NCBI GenBank assembly: GCA_003952965.2
Contig: CM025855.1
Span: 16,238,286-16,302,285, forward strand
From: Morella rubra
Taxonomy: Eukaryota > Streptophyta > Magnoliopsida > Fagales > Myricaceae
DNA length: 64,000 bases
Reading direction: 5' to 3'
The notes beneath the pieces are model-generated. The model had not been told where the DNA came from. It made no database searches and saw nothing but the letters and a program-made list of their open reading frames with translations. The translations under genes and the position numbers were made by a program. Below, piece by piece: positions 37,581 through 49,589 of this stretch (its first letter is position 1; each line of letters opens with the position of its first letter).

Positions 37581-37819
37581 GATGATTGAGAGCAAAAATG
37601 GAGAGAAAGGGGCTGAAATGTGGAAATCTAGGGTTAGGGTTTCAAAGGGGGCCGAAATCCCTAAAAATTGCTTATGGATTTTGATGTAAATCCACACAAA
37701 AAGAGAGGGTTTAGGCCGAATTTGATGGTCTAAATGATGGGATGGATTATAGGATTTATGGTGTTTTGGAAGGGATTTGAGAGGGTTTGGTCGAGAGAGG
37801 AGAAGCGGTTCACGGAGGA

Positions 37820-37985
37820 GAGAGGCCGGTCGACCAAAATGTGAACTGCTATATATATAGGCTCGACGAGGCGGTCGACCGCTTCATGTAGCGGTTCATG
37901 TCCATCGACCGCTTGGTAGAACATGTTCTACAAACCGGTCGACCGCTTCGTGTAGCGGTTCCACATGGTCGACGCTACAGAGAAC
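37820..37985 (-). promoter_or_regulatory. Internal promoter-like zone before the accessory ORF, SIRE element 1
   Basis: On the minus strand, GGTCGACC-type palindromes with CCGCTACA spacers (37980-37862) precede TATATATA (37857-37850). One more GGTCGACC copy lies just after the TATA box, followed by a CT-rich leader and an AAACCCTAACCCTAG telo-box-like motif (about 37645-37630), then the ATG at 37580. TATA-to-ATG distance is 269 bp. The palindromes match the kind found in U3 of the same element's LTR. Confidence 0.55.
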
Positions 37986-38148
37986 AGTTTTGAAAAATGA
38001 GGTTTTAATGCCCAAAATGAAATGGAATGATGTATTTGATGAATGTCAAACATGTAACAATATATAAGGACATTCTAAACATGTTTAAAACATCAAAACA
38101 ATGAAATCCATGGAAATCAATAAATAGCATATCAAAGAGCATTTGCAT

Positions 38149-38583
38149 CTAAAAACCAATATCTCGTCTAAGATCACGAAATCTGTCATTACTCAAGGGT
38201 TTTGTGAAAATATCAGCTAGTTGATGCTCAGTACTAATGAAATCAAGTGAGATGTCACCTTTTTGAATATGATCTCTTAGAAAATGATGTCTCACTTCAA
38301 TGTGTTTAGTCCTTGAGTGTTGGATGGGATTCTTGGACAAATTGATAGCACTAGTGTTATCACATTTGATGGGTATACTATCAAACTCCAGTCCAAAATC
38401 TTTGAGAGTTTGTTTCATCCACAACACTTGAGCACAACAACTACCGGCCGCTATGTATTCCGCTTCGGTTGTTGATAATGCAACCGAGTTTTGTTTCTTG
38501 CTACTCCAAGAAACTAAAGATGAACCTAGGAAATGACAAGTACCACTAGTACTTTTTCTTTCGACTTTGCAGTCCAATACCAT
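38149..38583 (-). pseudogene. Copia RNase H domain, SIRE element 1
   Basis: An open stretch with the SIRE RNase H text: ERKSTSGTCHFLGSSLVSW, TTEAEYIAAGSCCAQ, NTSAINLSKNPIQHSRTKHI and ISTEHQLADIFTKPLS, ending LRRDIGF. RNase H removes RNA from the RNA-DNA hybrid during cDNA synthesis. The segment that normally connects RT and RNase H (SDADYAG-type motif and the preceding about 80 codons) is missing between here and the RT end at 38610, an internal deletion. Confidence 0.9.
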
Positions 38584-38609
38584 ACCTCTATATTTGGTGA
38601 ATCACACAC

Positions 38610-39415
38610 TTATTTACCTTTTTCATCCGCATCAAGCTTTAGCGATGTGCTCATTGGTGTTTCCGCCACTTTCAAGTTCTCCATTCCAAAGCGTTTGAGT
38701 AGATCCTTTATATACTTGGCTTGGTTTATGAAGATTCCTTCTTTGGATTGCTTGATTTGTAGTCCAAGGAAGAAGTTGAGCTCACCCATCATACTCATCT
38801 CAAACTCTTCATGCATAAATTTGGAAAATTCTTGACAAAGAGAGTCATTAGTAGCACCGAATATGATGTCATCCACATAAATTTGCACAATTATGATATC
38901 ATTGTTTTTGGACTTGGTGAAAAGTGTTGTGTCAACTTTACCCATGGAAAAACCTTTTTCAACAAGGAAAGTTTTAAGTCTATCATACCAAGCTCTAGGA
39001 GCTTGTTTTAGTCCATACAAAGCCTTTTTCAATTTGAAAACAAAATTTGGATAAGCTTCATTTTGAAAACCTTGTGGTTGTTCTACATAGACTTCTTCCA
39101 TGATAAATCCATTCAAGAAAGCACTTTTCACATCCATTTGATAAAGCATAAAATTTTTATAGCAAGCAAAGGCCAAAAGCATTCTAATGGATTCCAAACG
39201 TGCTACGGGTGCATATGTTTCATCATAATCAATCCTTCTTCTTGATTATAGCCTTTAGCAACCAATCTAGCTTTGTTTCTAACAATAGTACCGTGCTCAT
39301 CAACCTTGTTCCTAAAGACCCATTTTGTGCCAATAATGGTTTGATCCTTGGGTCTAGGGACAAGTTCCCAAACTTGATTTCTCTCAAATTGGTTTAACTC
39401 TTCTTGCATTGCCAA
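38610..39415 (-). pseudogene. Copia reverse transcriptase domain, SIRE element 1
   Basis: The minus strand from 39415 reads MQEELNQFERNQVWELVPRP and GTKWVFRNKVDE; after a frameshift near 39200 it continues IRMLLAFACY, QMDVKSAFLNGFI, KKALYGLKQAPRAWYDRL, the catalytic YVDDIIFGA box and EFEMSMMGELNFFLGLQIK, then LLKRFGMENLK. This is the SIRE/Maximus type of copia RT. The catalytic box is intact, but the frameshift and the deletion after LDADEKGK make the polyprotein non-functional. Confidence 0.93.
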
Positions 39416-40382
39416 AATCCAACTTTCGTCGTTTTCGCTTCAAGAAAAGTCTTAGGTTCAATTTGAGACACAAATGCAAGATGATTACAAATATTTCTAA
39501 GTGAAGCTCTAGTTCTAGTTCCATGAGAGGGATCACCAATAATTAACTCTTGAGGGTGACTAGTAGCATACCTCCATTCTTTAGGGAGTTCTTGTGAAGT
39601 ACCTTCTCCTTGCAATGGTTGAATAATTTCTTCACTTGGAGATTGAGCTTCCTTGTTTTGAGTGGGGTTATCCTTGATCTCAAGTTCTTCCATCTCCCCC
39701 TCAATATCTTCAATATCTACACTTGCATTTTTCTCAAACGGACCATTAGTTTCATCAAAAGTGATATGCATTGATTCTTCAACACAAAGAGTCCTTTTGT
39801 TATAAACTCTATAAGCTTTACTCGAATTAGAGTATCCAAGGAAAATTCCAACATCGGTTTTAGAATCAAATTTTCCAAGGTTGTCTTTGGTATTTAAAAT
39901 GAAGCATTTACAACCAAAAACTTTGAAATAATGGATGTTGGGTTTTCTATCTTTCCAAAGCTCATAAGGAGTTTTCTTCAAAGTGGGTCTCATAGAACTC
40001 TATTCAAAACATAGCAAGAGGTGTTGACGGCCTCGGCCCAAAAATATTTTGGTAACTTATTTTCATTCAAAATAGTTCTTGCCATCTCTTGAATAGTTCT
40101 ATTCTTTCTCTCAACAACCCCATTTTGTTGAGGAGTTCTAGGTGTTGAAAAATTATGCTCATAACCATTCATGCTACAAAAAGATTCAAACTTCTCATTT
40201 ACGAATTCACCACCATGGTCACTTCTAATGGCCACAATGGTGTATCCTTTTGCATTTTGCACCCTTTTTGAGAATTTAATGAACTCATGAATGGCTTCAT
40301 CTTTTGAAGCTAAAAACAAAATCCAAGTGAACCTAGAGTAGTCATTCACAATTACAAAGGTATAGGGTTTTCCACTAAGACT
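39394..40382 (-). pseudogene. Copia integrase (C-terminal two-thirds), SIRE element 1
   Basis: Starts abruptly at about 40382 (SLSGKPYTFVIVNDYSRFTW), immediately after 14 bases of LTR. The catalytic core is visible: IRSDHGGEF with the second Asp, and TPQQNGVVERKNRTI with the Glu. The N-terminal zinc finger is deleted. A one-base frameshift at about 39990 separates CYVLNRVL from RPTLKKTPYELWKDRKPN; the C-terminal part runs to about 39394, where another shift leads into RT. Integrase inserts element cDNA and produces the 5-bp target duplications seen here. Confidence 0.92.
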
Positions 40383-40551
40383 TTAACTAAAAGCCAACAG
40401 TGCAATGTATCAAGACTTCTATAGTTAGAAACTACAAAACGTATTTATTCATAATTTTAGATTGGAAGACATTTTAAGTTTACTTCCAAACCATAAAAAA
40501 TTGTGGATCCGTGATGGTATGTGGAATTCTAGAAGCATAAAAGAAAAAAGG

Positions 40552-40868
40552 ATAAATACACTTTTCTCCTCAATCTATTATTTTTGTCACTTTCACCCAC
40601 CAACTATTAATTTCACTTTAAAGAAATTTATTTTTTGATCTCTAAAATTACAATTTTAACCTCATAAAATGGTAAAAAAAAATTACGAAGACAAAATTGT
40701 CATTTCGCATACCAAAAAATCAGTTTCTATCTAAATGAACCAAAAATTTTAAGAGAAGAGTGTAAAGTGTTTGAAATCATTTGGGTGCAATGTGATAAAC
40801 ATAATTGATGGAGGTGCAAAATGTTAAGACCTCTAAAGATAGAGGATGCAAAGTCTATTTAACCTAAA
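40552..40868. mobile_element. MITE-like repeat, family M, copy 2 (post-duplication insertion)
   Basis: Starts GGATAAATACACTTTTC and ends GCAAAGTCTATTTAACC, giving short inverted ends. Copy A of the duplicated segment lacks it: the flanks AAAAGAAAAAA and TAAAAAAAGAAATAATAAA are nearly contiguous there (about 1184-1210). The insertion therefore came after the duplication, or was lost from copy A. The A-rich flanks hide the exact target duplication. Confidence 0.7.
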
Positions 40869-40966
40869 AAAAGAAATAATAAAATAAAGATACAGGTAAT
40901 CCCGTCGGGTTGGATATGTATTTGACCCGTAAAAATGGATCCGAGTTTCTATCCAAGCAAAAACCT

Positions 40967-40974
40967 AACCCTAA
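40967..40974 (+). promoter_or_regulatory. Telo-box-like element in the RPL36A promoter, copy 2
   Basis: AACCCTAA about 110 bp before the ATG, at the place equivalent to the motif of copy 1. Assignment by motif and position. Confidence 0.5.
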
Positions 40975-41081
40975 TCCCACGCTGTCTCCACCAAGCCCTT
41001 AAACACAAAGCCGTTCGCAGTGCCGCCTCTTTGTTCACGTCGGAGGGGTTTCTGAAGTGTGTCTGCCCTCAACTTGTAGCC

Positions 41082-42651
<1,570 letters not shown>

Positions 42652-42883
42652 ATGCGTTTGTTGGTCTTATTTTTTGTTGCTTGGAGAACTTGTTGGAACT
42701 TGAATCCTAAAATATTGGATAATTTGTTATAGTTTTGTGTGTTACTGTAATGTTCTTGTAGCTGAGCATCATACTGTCTTTCATGACTGTTTAACGATAT
42801 ATCAGTTATGGTTAGAGATTATTATCCCTGCTTTTAAGAGAGCAGTATGCCTCAGGAAACAGATTTTATGTAGGTGGAGGTAC

Positions 42884-43380
42884 ATCCTTTTAAAAGGCAT
42901 TCTCAAGTGACTTGCATGAAATATTTTGGGCTTGCATAAACGATTCAGAACACATTCTTTTGACATGCCCTTCCAATGGCTCTCTCTTCCCCTGTACCTT
43001 TAACAACCCTCCCCCGCCATCCAGTTTCTCTGATCGTCTCTTCCGGACAACTTCCTTCAATACCTTGTCATTCAAATTTTCCGGCGCACAGTACCACCAG
43101 AATTAAAGCATCATTTCTTGTTTTGGGTAAGTGGCAGGTCTATTTCCCAAAAGTGAGCTTAACAGAACATCCCAAACCCAGCACAACAGGGCATAAAACA
43201 ACTGGGCACAAGGACAGCATCAGTTACCCAAAAAGAAAAAAGAAAAAAAAGCGAGGTTTAAGTTCCTAGCGAAGTTCATATTTGCAGAGCTTGGTGGGAC
43301 TATACCAAAATTCTTCGACTGGTTCTGCGTGTAGGTCATCATTTCACCCGTACCTGACTAGCACTGTTGCTAAAACACAA
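42884..43380. other. Non-coding interval
   Basis: No gene recognised. Short frames on both strands look like chance or decayed LINE sequence leading into the LINE relic that follows. Confidence 0.4.
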
Positions 43381-43433
43381 ACACACATCCACTTCTCCAA
43401 TGACACGCAATTCGACTGTTCCTAACACTGTCG

Positions 43434-43850
43434 ATGAAATTACCACCACTAGCTACGATCATTTCTTCTTCTGAGGCCATCCTGCTCTGGCCGTTACTCC
43501 CAGTGGAGCCACCGATGTTCCAGCAAGCCACCCCTGCTCCTATACTCCAGACCCCTCACAAGCAAAGCCATGCCACAGGCCCCCGAGGCCCCTATAGGAA
43601 GTGTAAAGCTTCTGGTCAACCCATCCTAAATGTGAAGCCCAGGCGCCTGAAACATGTGGCCAATGGCCATCAGGCCTAGACAACTACGGTCCGAGAGCAG
43701 TGCACCCAAGCCCCCTGGATGCGGCATCTTCCACTTTGTGCTCTTGTGACCCTGTTCCAGCACCGGAGGCCAATCTGCTGGGCCTTCACCTGGTTTATGA
43801 GGCTGTACTCTTGGAATTGCAGGGCCTTGGCACGAGGCTTACTCTCTTTT
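43434..43850 (+). pseudogene. LINE relic: end of ORF1 and start of ORF2
   Basis: A Pro-rich, basic tail (GPRGPYRKCKASGQ, KPRRLKHV up to 43679) is followed about 130 bp later by YSWNCRALARG at about 43805-43840. That is the typical opening of the endonuclease ORF2 of plant L1 elements (consensus SWNCRGLG). Only the junction of the two ORFs survives. Inactive. Confidence 0.5.
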
Positions 43851-44185
43851 ATAGATCAGTATGCTTTGGTTGATTGGGTTTCAAAGGCAATCAATATACA
43901 TGGTCCAATATATGAATCGGTCATGCTAATAGTAGAGAGAGGCTGGATAGAGGAGTTGCAAATGCTACCTGAAGATTATTGTATCCAAATTCCTCAGTGA
44001 TACATCTCTAACAACAGCCTCTAACCATCACCCTCTTCTCTTGGACACCACGGAATCGGATCCCCCCACTCTTTCGGGCATTTAAATTTGAAGCATTTTG
44101 GTGTCGAGACCCCAATTCGACCTTGGTTGTTCAGCAAGCCTGGAATTATAAATGATTTATTGGCTCTGCTGCCTTTACTTTAATT
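43851..44185. other. Interval with a short LINE-like tail and no gene
   Basis: A frame at about 43855-44000 (ALVDWVSKAINIHG) may be the C-terminal RNase H end of another LINE. The match is weak. The rest shows nothing. Confidence 0.3.
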
Positions 44186-44189
44186 TGGA

Positions 44190-44720
44190 AGCTGAACGCA
44201 ACTCGAAACGCCCTCAAAGAGTGCAACTAGACATACTACAAGAGGCGACTTTGATGAATTCTGCAAGAGTGAAGGCATTGTTAGATGCCGTATAGTTAGA
44301 CATACTCCACATCACAATGGAGTTGCATAATGGTTGAACAAAACTCTCTTGGAGAGAGCACGTTCTATGCTTTCAAATGTCGGGTTATCTACGACCTTTT
44401 GGACTAAACTAGTCAATACAAGTTTCTATTTGGTGAATTAGTCTCTTTCAATGTCAATTGAGTTGAAGACTCCAAAAGAAGTATGGTTTGACACTCTTCT
44501 TGACTTCTCAAATTGGAAGATCTTCGATTGTCCAGCTTATGTGATGTAAATAATGGTAAGCTTGAACCCAGGACAACAAAGTGCATATTCATTGAATATG
44601 TTAGTAGGGTGAAAGGATTCAAACATTAGTGTACTCATCCTAAATCACCAAGTTTATAATTAACAGAGATATTGTCTTTGATGAATATGCCATTCTTCAC
44701 TTGAAGACGAAGTCTAGCAT
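44190..44720 (+). pseudogene. Copia (TNT1/Tork-like) integrase relic
   Basis: The plus strand reads, with several stops and shifts, EFCKSEGIVR, RHTPHHNGVA then LNKTLLERARSMLSNVGL, TPKEVW and DYS-like FSNWKIFDCPAYV, followed by a DPKSPK-like stretch near 44635. These are the core and C-terminal parts of a Tork-type copia integrase. The catalytic Glu after HHNGVA is replaced by a stop codon. Inactive and isolated. Confidence 0.8.
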
Positions 44721-44849
44721 TTCTGCAAAAATAGAAAAGAAGCAGGATTATAGCAAGATGGTGGAGTTAAAAGTTGGAGCAATGGAGGGGATAGGATACT
44801 TATGTAGTTAATATGAAGTTAAGTAAGAATAACTTATGCAATTAATCGA

Positions 44850-45185
44850 ATTCCGTTGTCTTTTGTTATGTGTTGGGAATCAGTTATTATAGAGTAATTT
44901 AAATAAATTAAATAATTGTTTAAAAATATAATTATAATATTTTAAAAAATTACGTTAAATAAAGTACATAATTAAGATTTGGTTACGTAACAAGTAAATA
45001 TCAAACCATAATAAAGAAACATGCATAATAACTATCATAAAGCAGAATTAACATAAATATCCAAAATACAAACTTATAAATGCCTATGAAACTGCAGCAA
45101 ATACAAACCCAATAAAACATTAATGTCCAAAAAATATAACGTGAAATAAAACTAAAAAGCTAATAACATAAATGTCCTAGTCACG
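44850..45185. other. AT-rich non-coding interval
   Basis: Very AT-rich, no gene, repeat or regulatory site recognised. Confidence 0.45.
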
Positions 45186-45189
45186 GTGC

Positions 45190-46440
45190 AGGCCTGGCTC
45201 AGAGGGTCCTACATTAAAGGATTCATGTATCTTCTCTAAAAGCTTCACAACAGTGCCCACCCATCTCGTGGGCGTTCAAAAATTGTCACAAATTGGGCAT
45301 CTGCTTTTGAATGGCCCTCAGATCCTTTCAAATAGTGTTGAACTCTTCCTTCAAAGTGCTCTCGAGCAGAACATAGTTATGCTCGATATTGTTCAAACGA
45401 GAACCGAGATCGACGCATAACCTATGATTAGTATCAACTGTTGTCTGTATAGTCTCCTTCAGCTCTGCCATCCAAAGCGTTTGTCCAAGTTGGTCGCTCT
45501 GTCTGCGCTTGCTGAGTGGAACTCTCCCCTACATCATGAACAGGGACCGCCAGAACTGGTTGAGGCACTTCGGCACCGACACCTCGCCATGCTGTCATCG
45601 AAGCTGAGCTGTGGAACGGCTCAAAGTGAACTGATAGATCACATTGAGAGGGCTCTTCTTATCCTTAAACGAACCATCCATGCAGCCAACATAATGAAGG
45701 AACCGTGTCAAGAGAAGTCTGTACTGAAATCTAGAGCTCAACGTTGTCTTGGCTTTAGAACCTGCCTCTACGAAATCATGAAAATCTAAATAGGCAGATC
45801 CACAATGACCCCTCTAGTCACAATTAGCATCAGTTCACCCTTTGCTATAGGACACTTTGTCGTGTGAGCTCTTGGCTCGATTTCGTAGACGAATATAAGG
45901 TGCATGATACTCTAGAATGGTAGCATTTCATTCTTGCGTATGACGGTTCTGATGTCCACCATGTTTCGGCCTTTGAGTGTACAGAATATGTCCTCTCGAT
46001 CTGGCTTGTTCCGAATTCCACAGTAGAGAAGGTTCCAACCTGCCTTTACATACCCATATATGCCGCTAGCACGTCTACCGTTAACTGAAAGGAGATCCTG
46101 CGTAGAGTGACTTCCTAGACAGGTGCATCAATATCCAGAACATCCAGCAATGCGGCATAGAATTCCCGGACCATATCTACGGATGTCGAGCTGGTTCTCT
46201 TAAGAAACCTGATCCAACCCTGGTCGTCCATGATATCACTAATACTCCGATCATCGAATTTCATCTCTTCGAAATTAGGAAATGAGACCTCACGCTCCAC
46301 GATAACAGCTCGTATGAGGATCTCAGCCTGTTGCTTCTCCAATGTCATATAGTCGTCCAGACTGCTAGGTGTTTGCTGCCTGGAGCTCTCTAGAAATGAG
46401 GTAGATACTGAATCTTGGAGCTTAGATATTTCTTAATCTA
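45190..46440 (-). pseudogene. Orphan accessory ORF (Transposase_32-like) relic
   Basis: The minus strand has an open stretch from before 46348 to 46115 (KQQAEILIRAVIVEREVSFP, DDQGWIRFLKRT, VREFYAALLDVLD), then VTLRRISFQLTVDVLAAYMG after a stop, and a Leu/Glu-rich tail near 45430-45240. The GW plus VREFYA pattern is that of the plant 'putative plant transposon protein' domain found after pol in SIRE-like elements. Sequence differs clearly from the other two copies in the window, and no pol or LTR is visible beside it. Confidence 0.55.
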
Positions 46441-46839
46441 TTGAAAAAATAAAAATTTGTGTTGGCGTAAACTGTTCGCAGGGTTAGAAACATAAGCCAA
46501 AACGACGTACTTTCTAAAACAACAAATCGTCCGAAAGAACATAATCAGTCCGCACACATTACCAACAAAAGTACGTTTAAATCCTAAAACTCCTCTCCTC
46601 AACACGTGTATACAAACACCGTTCACACCTTCTACTCAACTCATATGATATAAAGCGAATGACGCAGCCTAAAATATATACATGAACATGCACACAGTAT
46701 ACATACAACGTCTGGACTAGACGAAAATAAAAAAATAAGACAAATAGTAACCGTTCGAGGGCAAAAAACCTTCCAGACGTTTCGGAGAAAATGAACGAGT
46801 CGACTCAGCCATGGTCGGGCTCCTCCCAACCTCACAACT

Positions 46840-48270
46840 TGATGAGAATGCAAAATGTCATATTTTTCTCATTTAATGTTTAGTCTTTTATACTTATTTG
46901 GTGCCTAAATGTACTCATTATTCTTATGTTTTGATTTAGGATACAAATGGAGGCGTTAAGTGCAAAACGAAGTTAATTGGGCGATTTTGGACAGTTTCAT
47001 ATTGCTTCGTAATCTGGGCATAACTCTCTCATCCAAGATTTGATTGAGATGATTCAAGATTCTATGGAACGCCAAGAAAAAGATCTACAACTTTCATGTT
47101 TTGAGTTTTGAGAGATACTGGCTGGATGAAGGACAAAATCTGGCTTGAAATTGCGGCACTTGCACTATTGACGTTCTGGAACATTCCGTAGATTGCAATT
47201 ATAATATGCGGATCTGACCTGTTGATTTTGGGAAGTTTCCAGACCTGGTGCACGAAAATTCCAGATGAAGACACCACTTTCCTAGTTTTATTAGGTCTTT
47301 ATTTTATTTTTAATATTTTCCTTAAATAGTCAGATTTGGATATTGTTATAGTTTTAGAATATATTTAGGAGATTTGCTAGGGTTGCAGTACTTGGAATGA
47401 ACGGGTAAGAGAAGTATCAGACTTCTGAACCAACGCCTCTCTCTCCCCTCTCTTCTAACTTCTCCTTTGAGTTTTCATCATGGCCCTGCGTGGCTAAACT
47501 TTTATAATTGGTCGAAGGGAAACAAAGCCTCGGAATCAGTAAAACTATGAGATCTAATTTGTTTTTTTTTTGTTCAATTTATGCTTTGAGTATCTGATGT
47601 TCTTCTGTGCCTATTTTCATGATTGTCTCGTTTAATAACTAGGAGGCCTACTAGTTTATTATTTGTTGCAATCTAATGCTAGGTTAGATATCAAATCCGT
47701 AATTGTTTGATCCCTCTAATTTGTGAAGCAACTAAGATTTAATGATTTGCTGCGTCAGAAATTATTAGATCTTAGGAAGAACGATCGACTAAATTAAATG
47801 CAACCGCTTGTGCTTGTGTTGTTTAGCTTCATCGATCTCTCTAATTCTTAAGGCTGCTACTCGATTAAACCTTTAGCGCTTGTCTTGGGTTGTTTAGTAG
47901 TTAGGGTTAATTAGATCGCTTGTTTTCTAATTAACTGCGACTAAGGAGAGATAGGAAAATAGTTCCAGCAGTGAATATTCAAAGTGTGAATTGATATATG
48001 CTTGCATCGATGATCAGTTGTAAAATTCCGATGGTGGATGTTGACTTAGACCAAGGTTTGTTCTTTTGATTGATTTCGATACTTTAATTTGAATTGTTCC
48101 TTAGTTGTTTTTCTTAAAATTATTTTCGTTATACTCAAATCCCCCCATCCTTGTTCACGTAGCATAAAACTAGGCTAGATACTCTCCGTGGGAAAGATCC
48201 TTACTCGCACCACTACATGTATTTTTAGAAGTATAGGTTTATTAATTTGGTTGCTTGCGACAGCACACCA
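46840..48270 (+). mobile_element. Probable Ty3/gypsy LTR
   Basis: Starts TGATGAGAATGCAAAATGTC, a style common for gypsy LTRs, and runs without coding sequence to a zone (CTCTCCGTGGGAAAGATCC, then CTTGCGACAGCACA) usually found at LTR ends near 48267. A matching target duplication was not found, so borders are approximate. Confidence 0.45.
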
Positions 48271-48889
48271 CAAAAACCCCAAATCAATACCAAATATGAC
48301 AACATCATAGCTTAAACAATCCTACAATCCTAAAGCAATCCATATCAATACAAAAACAAACATTTTTAACAAGTTTTCTTTGCCGGAAATTTGATTTCAA
48401 GATTTCTACGTAAATAACGTATAAAAACAACATTTTTTCACCAACAAATCAAAATAAAAACACAAGAACTGTGCCTTAATACGAAGTACTTGACGAAATA
48501 AGACATAAACGGAGGAATTTTATAGGTAAAATGTGAAAGGGTGTTTTGAGAGATTGATAGAAAGGGAGATGGCCGGTTACGTTCGGGAAAAATATATTTT
48601 GATGGTTTCTCTTCGAATTTAAAAACTGTTGAGACCATTCGAATGCCGATGGGACGTGCATTAAATGCCATAACTTGAACCGTTGCGAAAATCTTCTCAA
48701 TCCTACTCTGTTCGGACGGTCTAGGGACATGCAGACTTATTCTAGAAGGCACACATTTGAAACGTGCAACATGGAGAGCCACCATTTGGTTATAAAACTG
48801 CCACATGCGTTAGAACTTTTATCATGCGTGTAGACGTTAACAACTATTTTCCATGAAAGTTTGAGGCGGATACGTGTCAATCATACGAG
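48271..48889. other. Non-coding interval
   Basis: No gene recognised. It may belong to the body of the CACTA element whose end follows. Confidence 0.35.
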
Positions 48890-49416
48890 GATTGTTAATA
48901 GTTTGCAGACGACCCTCGCAAATCTATCTCTACGTGTTCCATATTTAGTGACGATTTGGGATGCATCACAGATGGGTGACGAAGGTCATTGTCACTGAAA
49001 CCACGTGCGCAAAATTCTTAGACGTTAGGACTAGTATAGTTGTTTCACATGTCGTCTGCCACCATAGTTTGAATGGTTCTTGTAGATATGTCCGGACTTT
49101 TTTTTTTTTAGCTTTTGTGATGATTTAGTTTTCGTCACAGATGGGTGACGAAATATATTGTCACCCAAAGTTTGTTCGAATGGTTTTTTTACCTGTGTGG
49201 ATGCAGTTGTAAAATTTATGACAATTTTTTTGTCACAAATTTGTGCCTTTTGGCTGTTCCTCACTCTTAAAAATGTCTGACCAATTTTTTAGGGCGTCCG
49301 GACATTTATTGACCTCTGCGAACCCCTTCCTTAATGAAATTCATTTTTTGGTCAGGGAAGGCTATTGTTTCGTGAAAAAATGATTTTTGACACCTAGAGT
49401 CAAATTTCTTGTAGTG
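48890..49416 (+). mobile_element. CACTA transposon terminal fragment
   Basis: Ends GTCAAATTTCTTGTAGTG at 49416; reversed, this is the CACTACAAGAAA terminus of CACTA elements. The preceding 500 bp hold repeated palindromic words (CGTCACAGATGGGTGACGAA near 49133, a close relative near 48967) as expected of subterminal transposase-binding repeats. The opposite terminus was not found. Confidence 0.7.
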
Positions 49417-49506
49417 AGGACAGTCATGTTGCATTTGATTATTGGGAGGTTTATGTCATTTTTTTAGAGGATCTAAGTCAGATGTTGGTCTTACGTACTA
49501 GCTCTG
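49417..49506 (-). repeat. Copia leader fragment, duplicate of 54045-54142
   Basis: TCATGTTGCATTTGATTATT, GGTTTATGTC, AGAGGATCTAA and TACTAGCTCTGA match 54045-54142 in the same orientation, where the text continues to CCAGCTCTGATACTATG (complement of a TATCAGAGC primer-binding site). It is joined at 49507 to unrelated copia pol text. Confidence 0.7.
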
Positions 49507-49589
49507 AAAGAGCTTTGGTATATCAAGAGTGCCCCAGGCCAAGGAATTACATTTCCTACACATTCTTCTTTGTCATTGCGCATCTTTTG

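Larger units (their letters stand above)
35160..40399 (-). mobile_element. SIRE-type copia retrotransposon 1, internally deleted (TSD GTGCA)
   Basis: A 5,240-bp element on the minus strand. GTGCA flanks both sides (35155-35159 and 40400-40404). From 40399 downward: the first 14 bases of a 5' LTR (TGTTGGCTTTTAGT), then integrase, RT, RNase H, an internal promoter-like zone, the accessory ORF, a polypurine tract (complement of ATCTCCCCTTTTTG, 36087-36100) and a full 3' LTR (36086-35160, TGTTGGC...GGAATTACA). Nearly all of the 5' LTR, gag, protease and the start of integrase were lost in one internal deletion, because both outer ends and the target duplication are intact. Confidence 0.93.
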
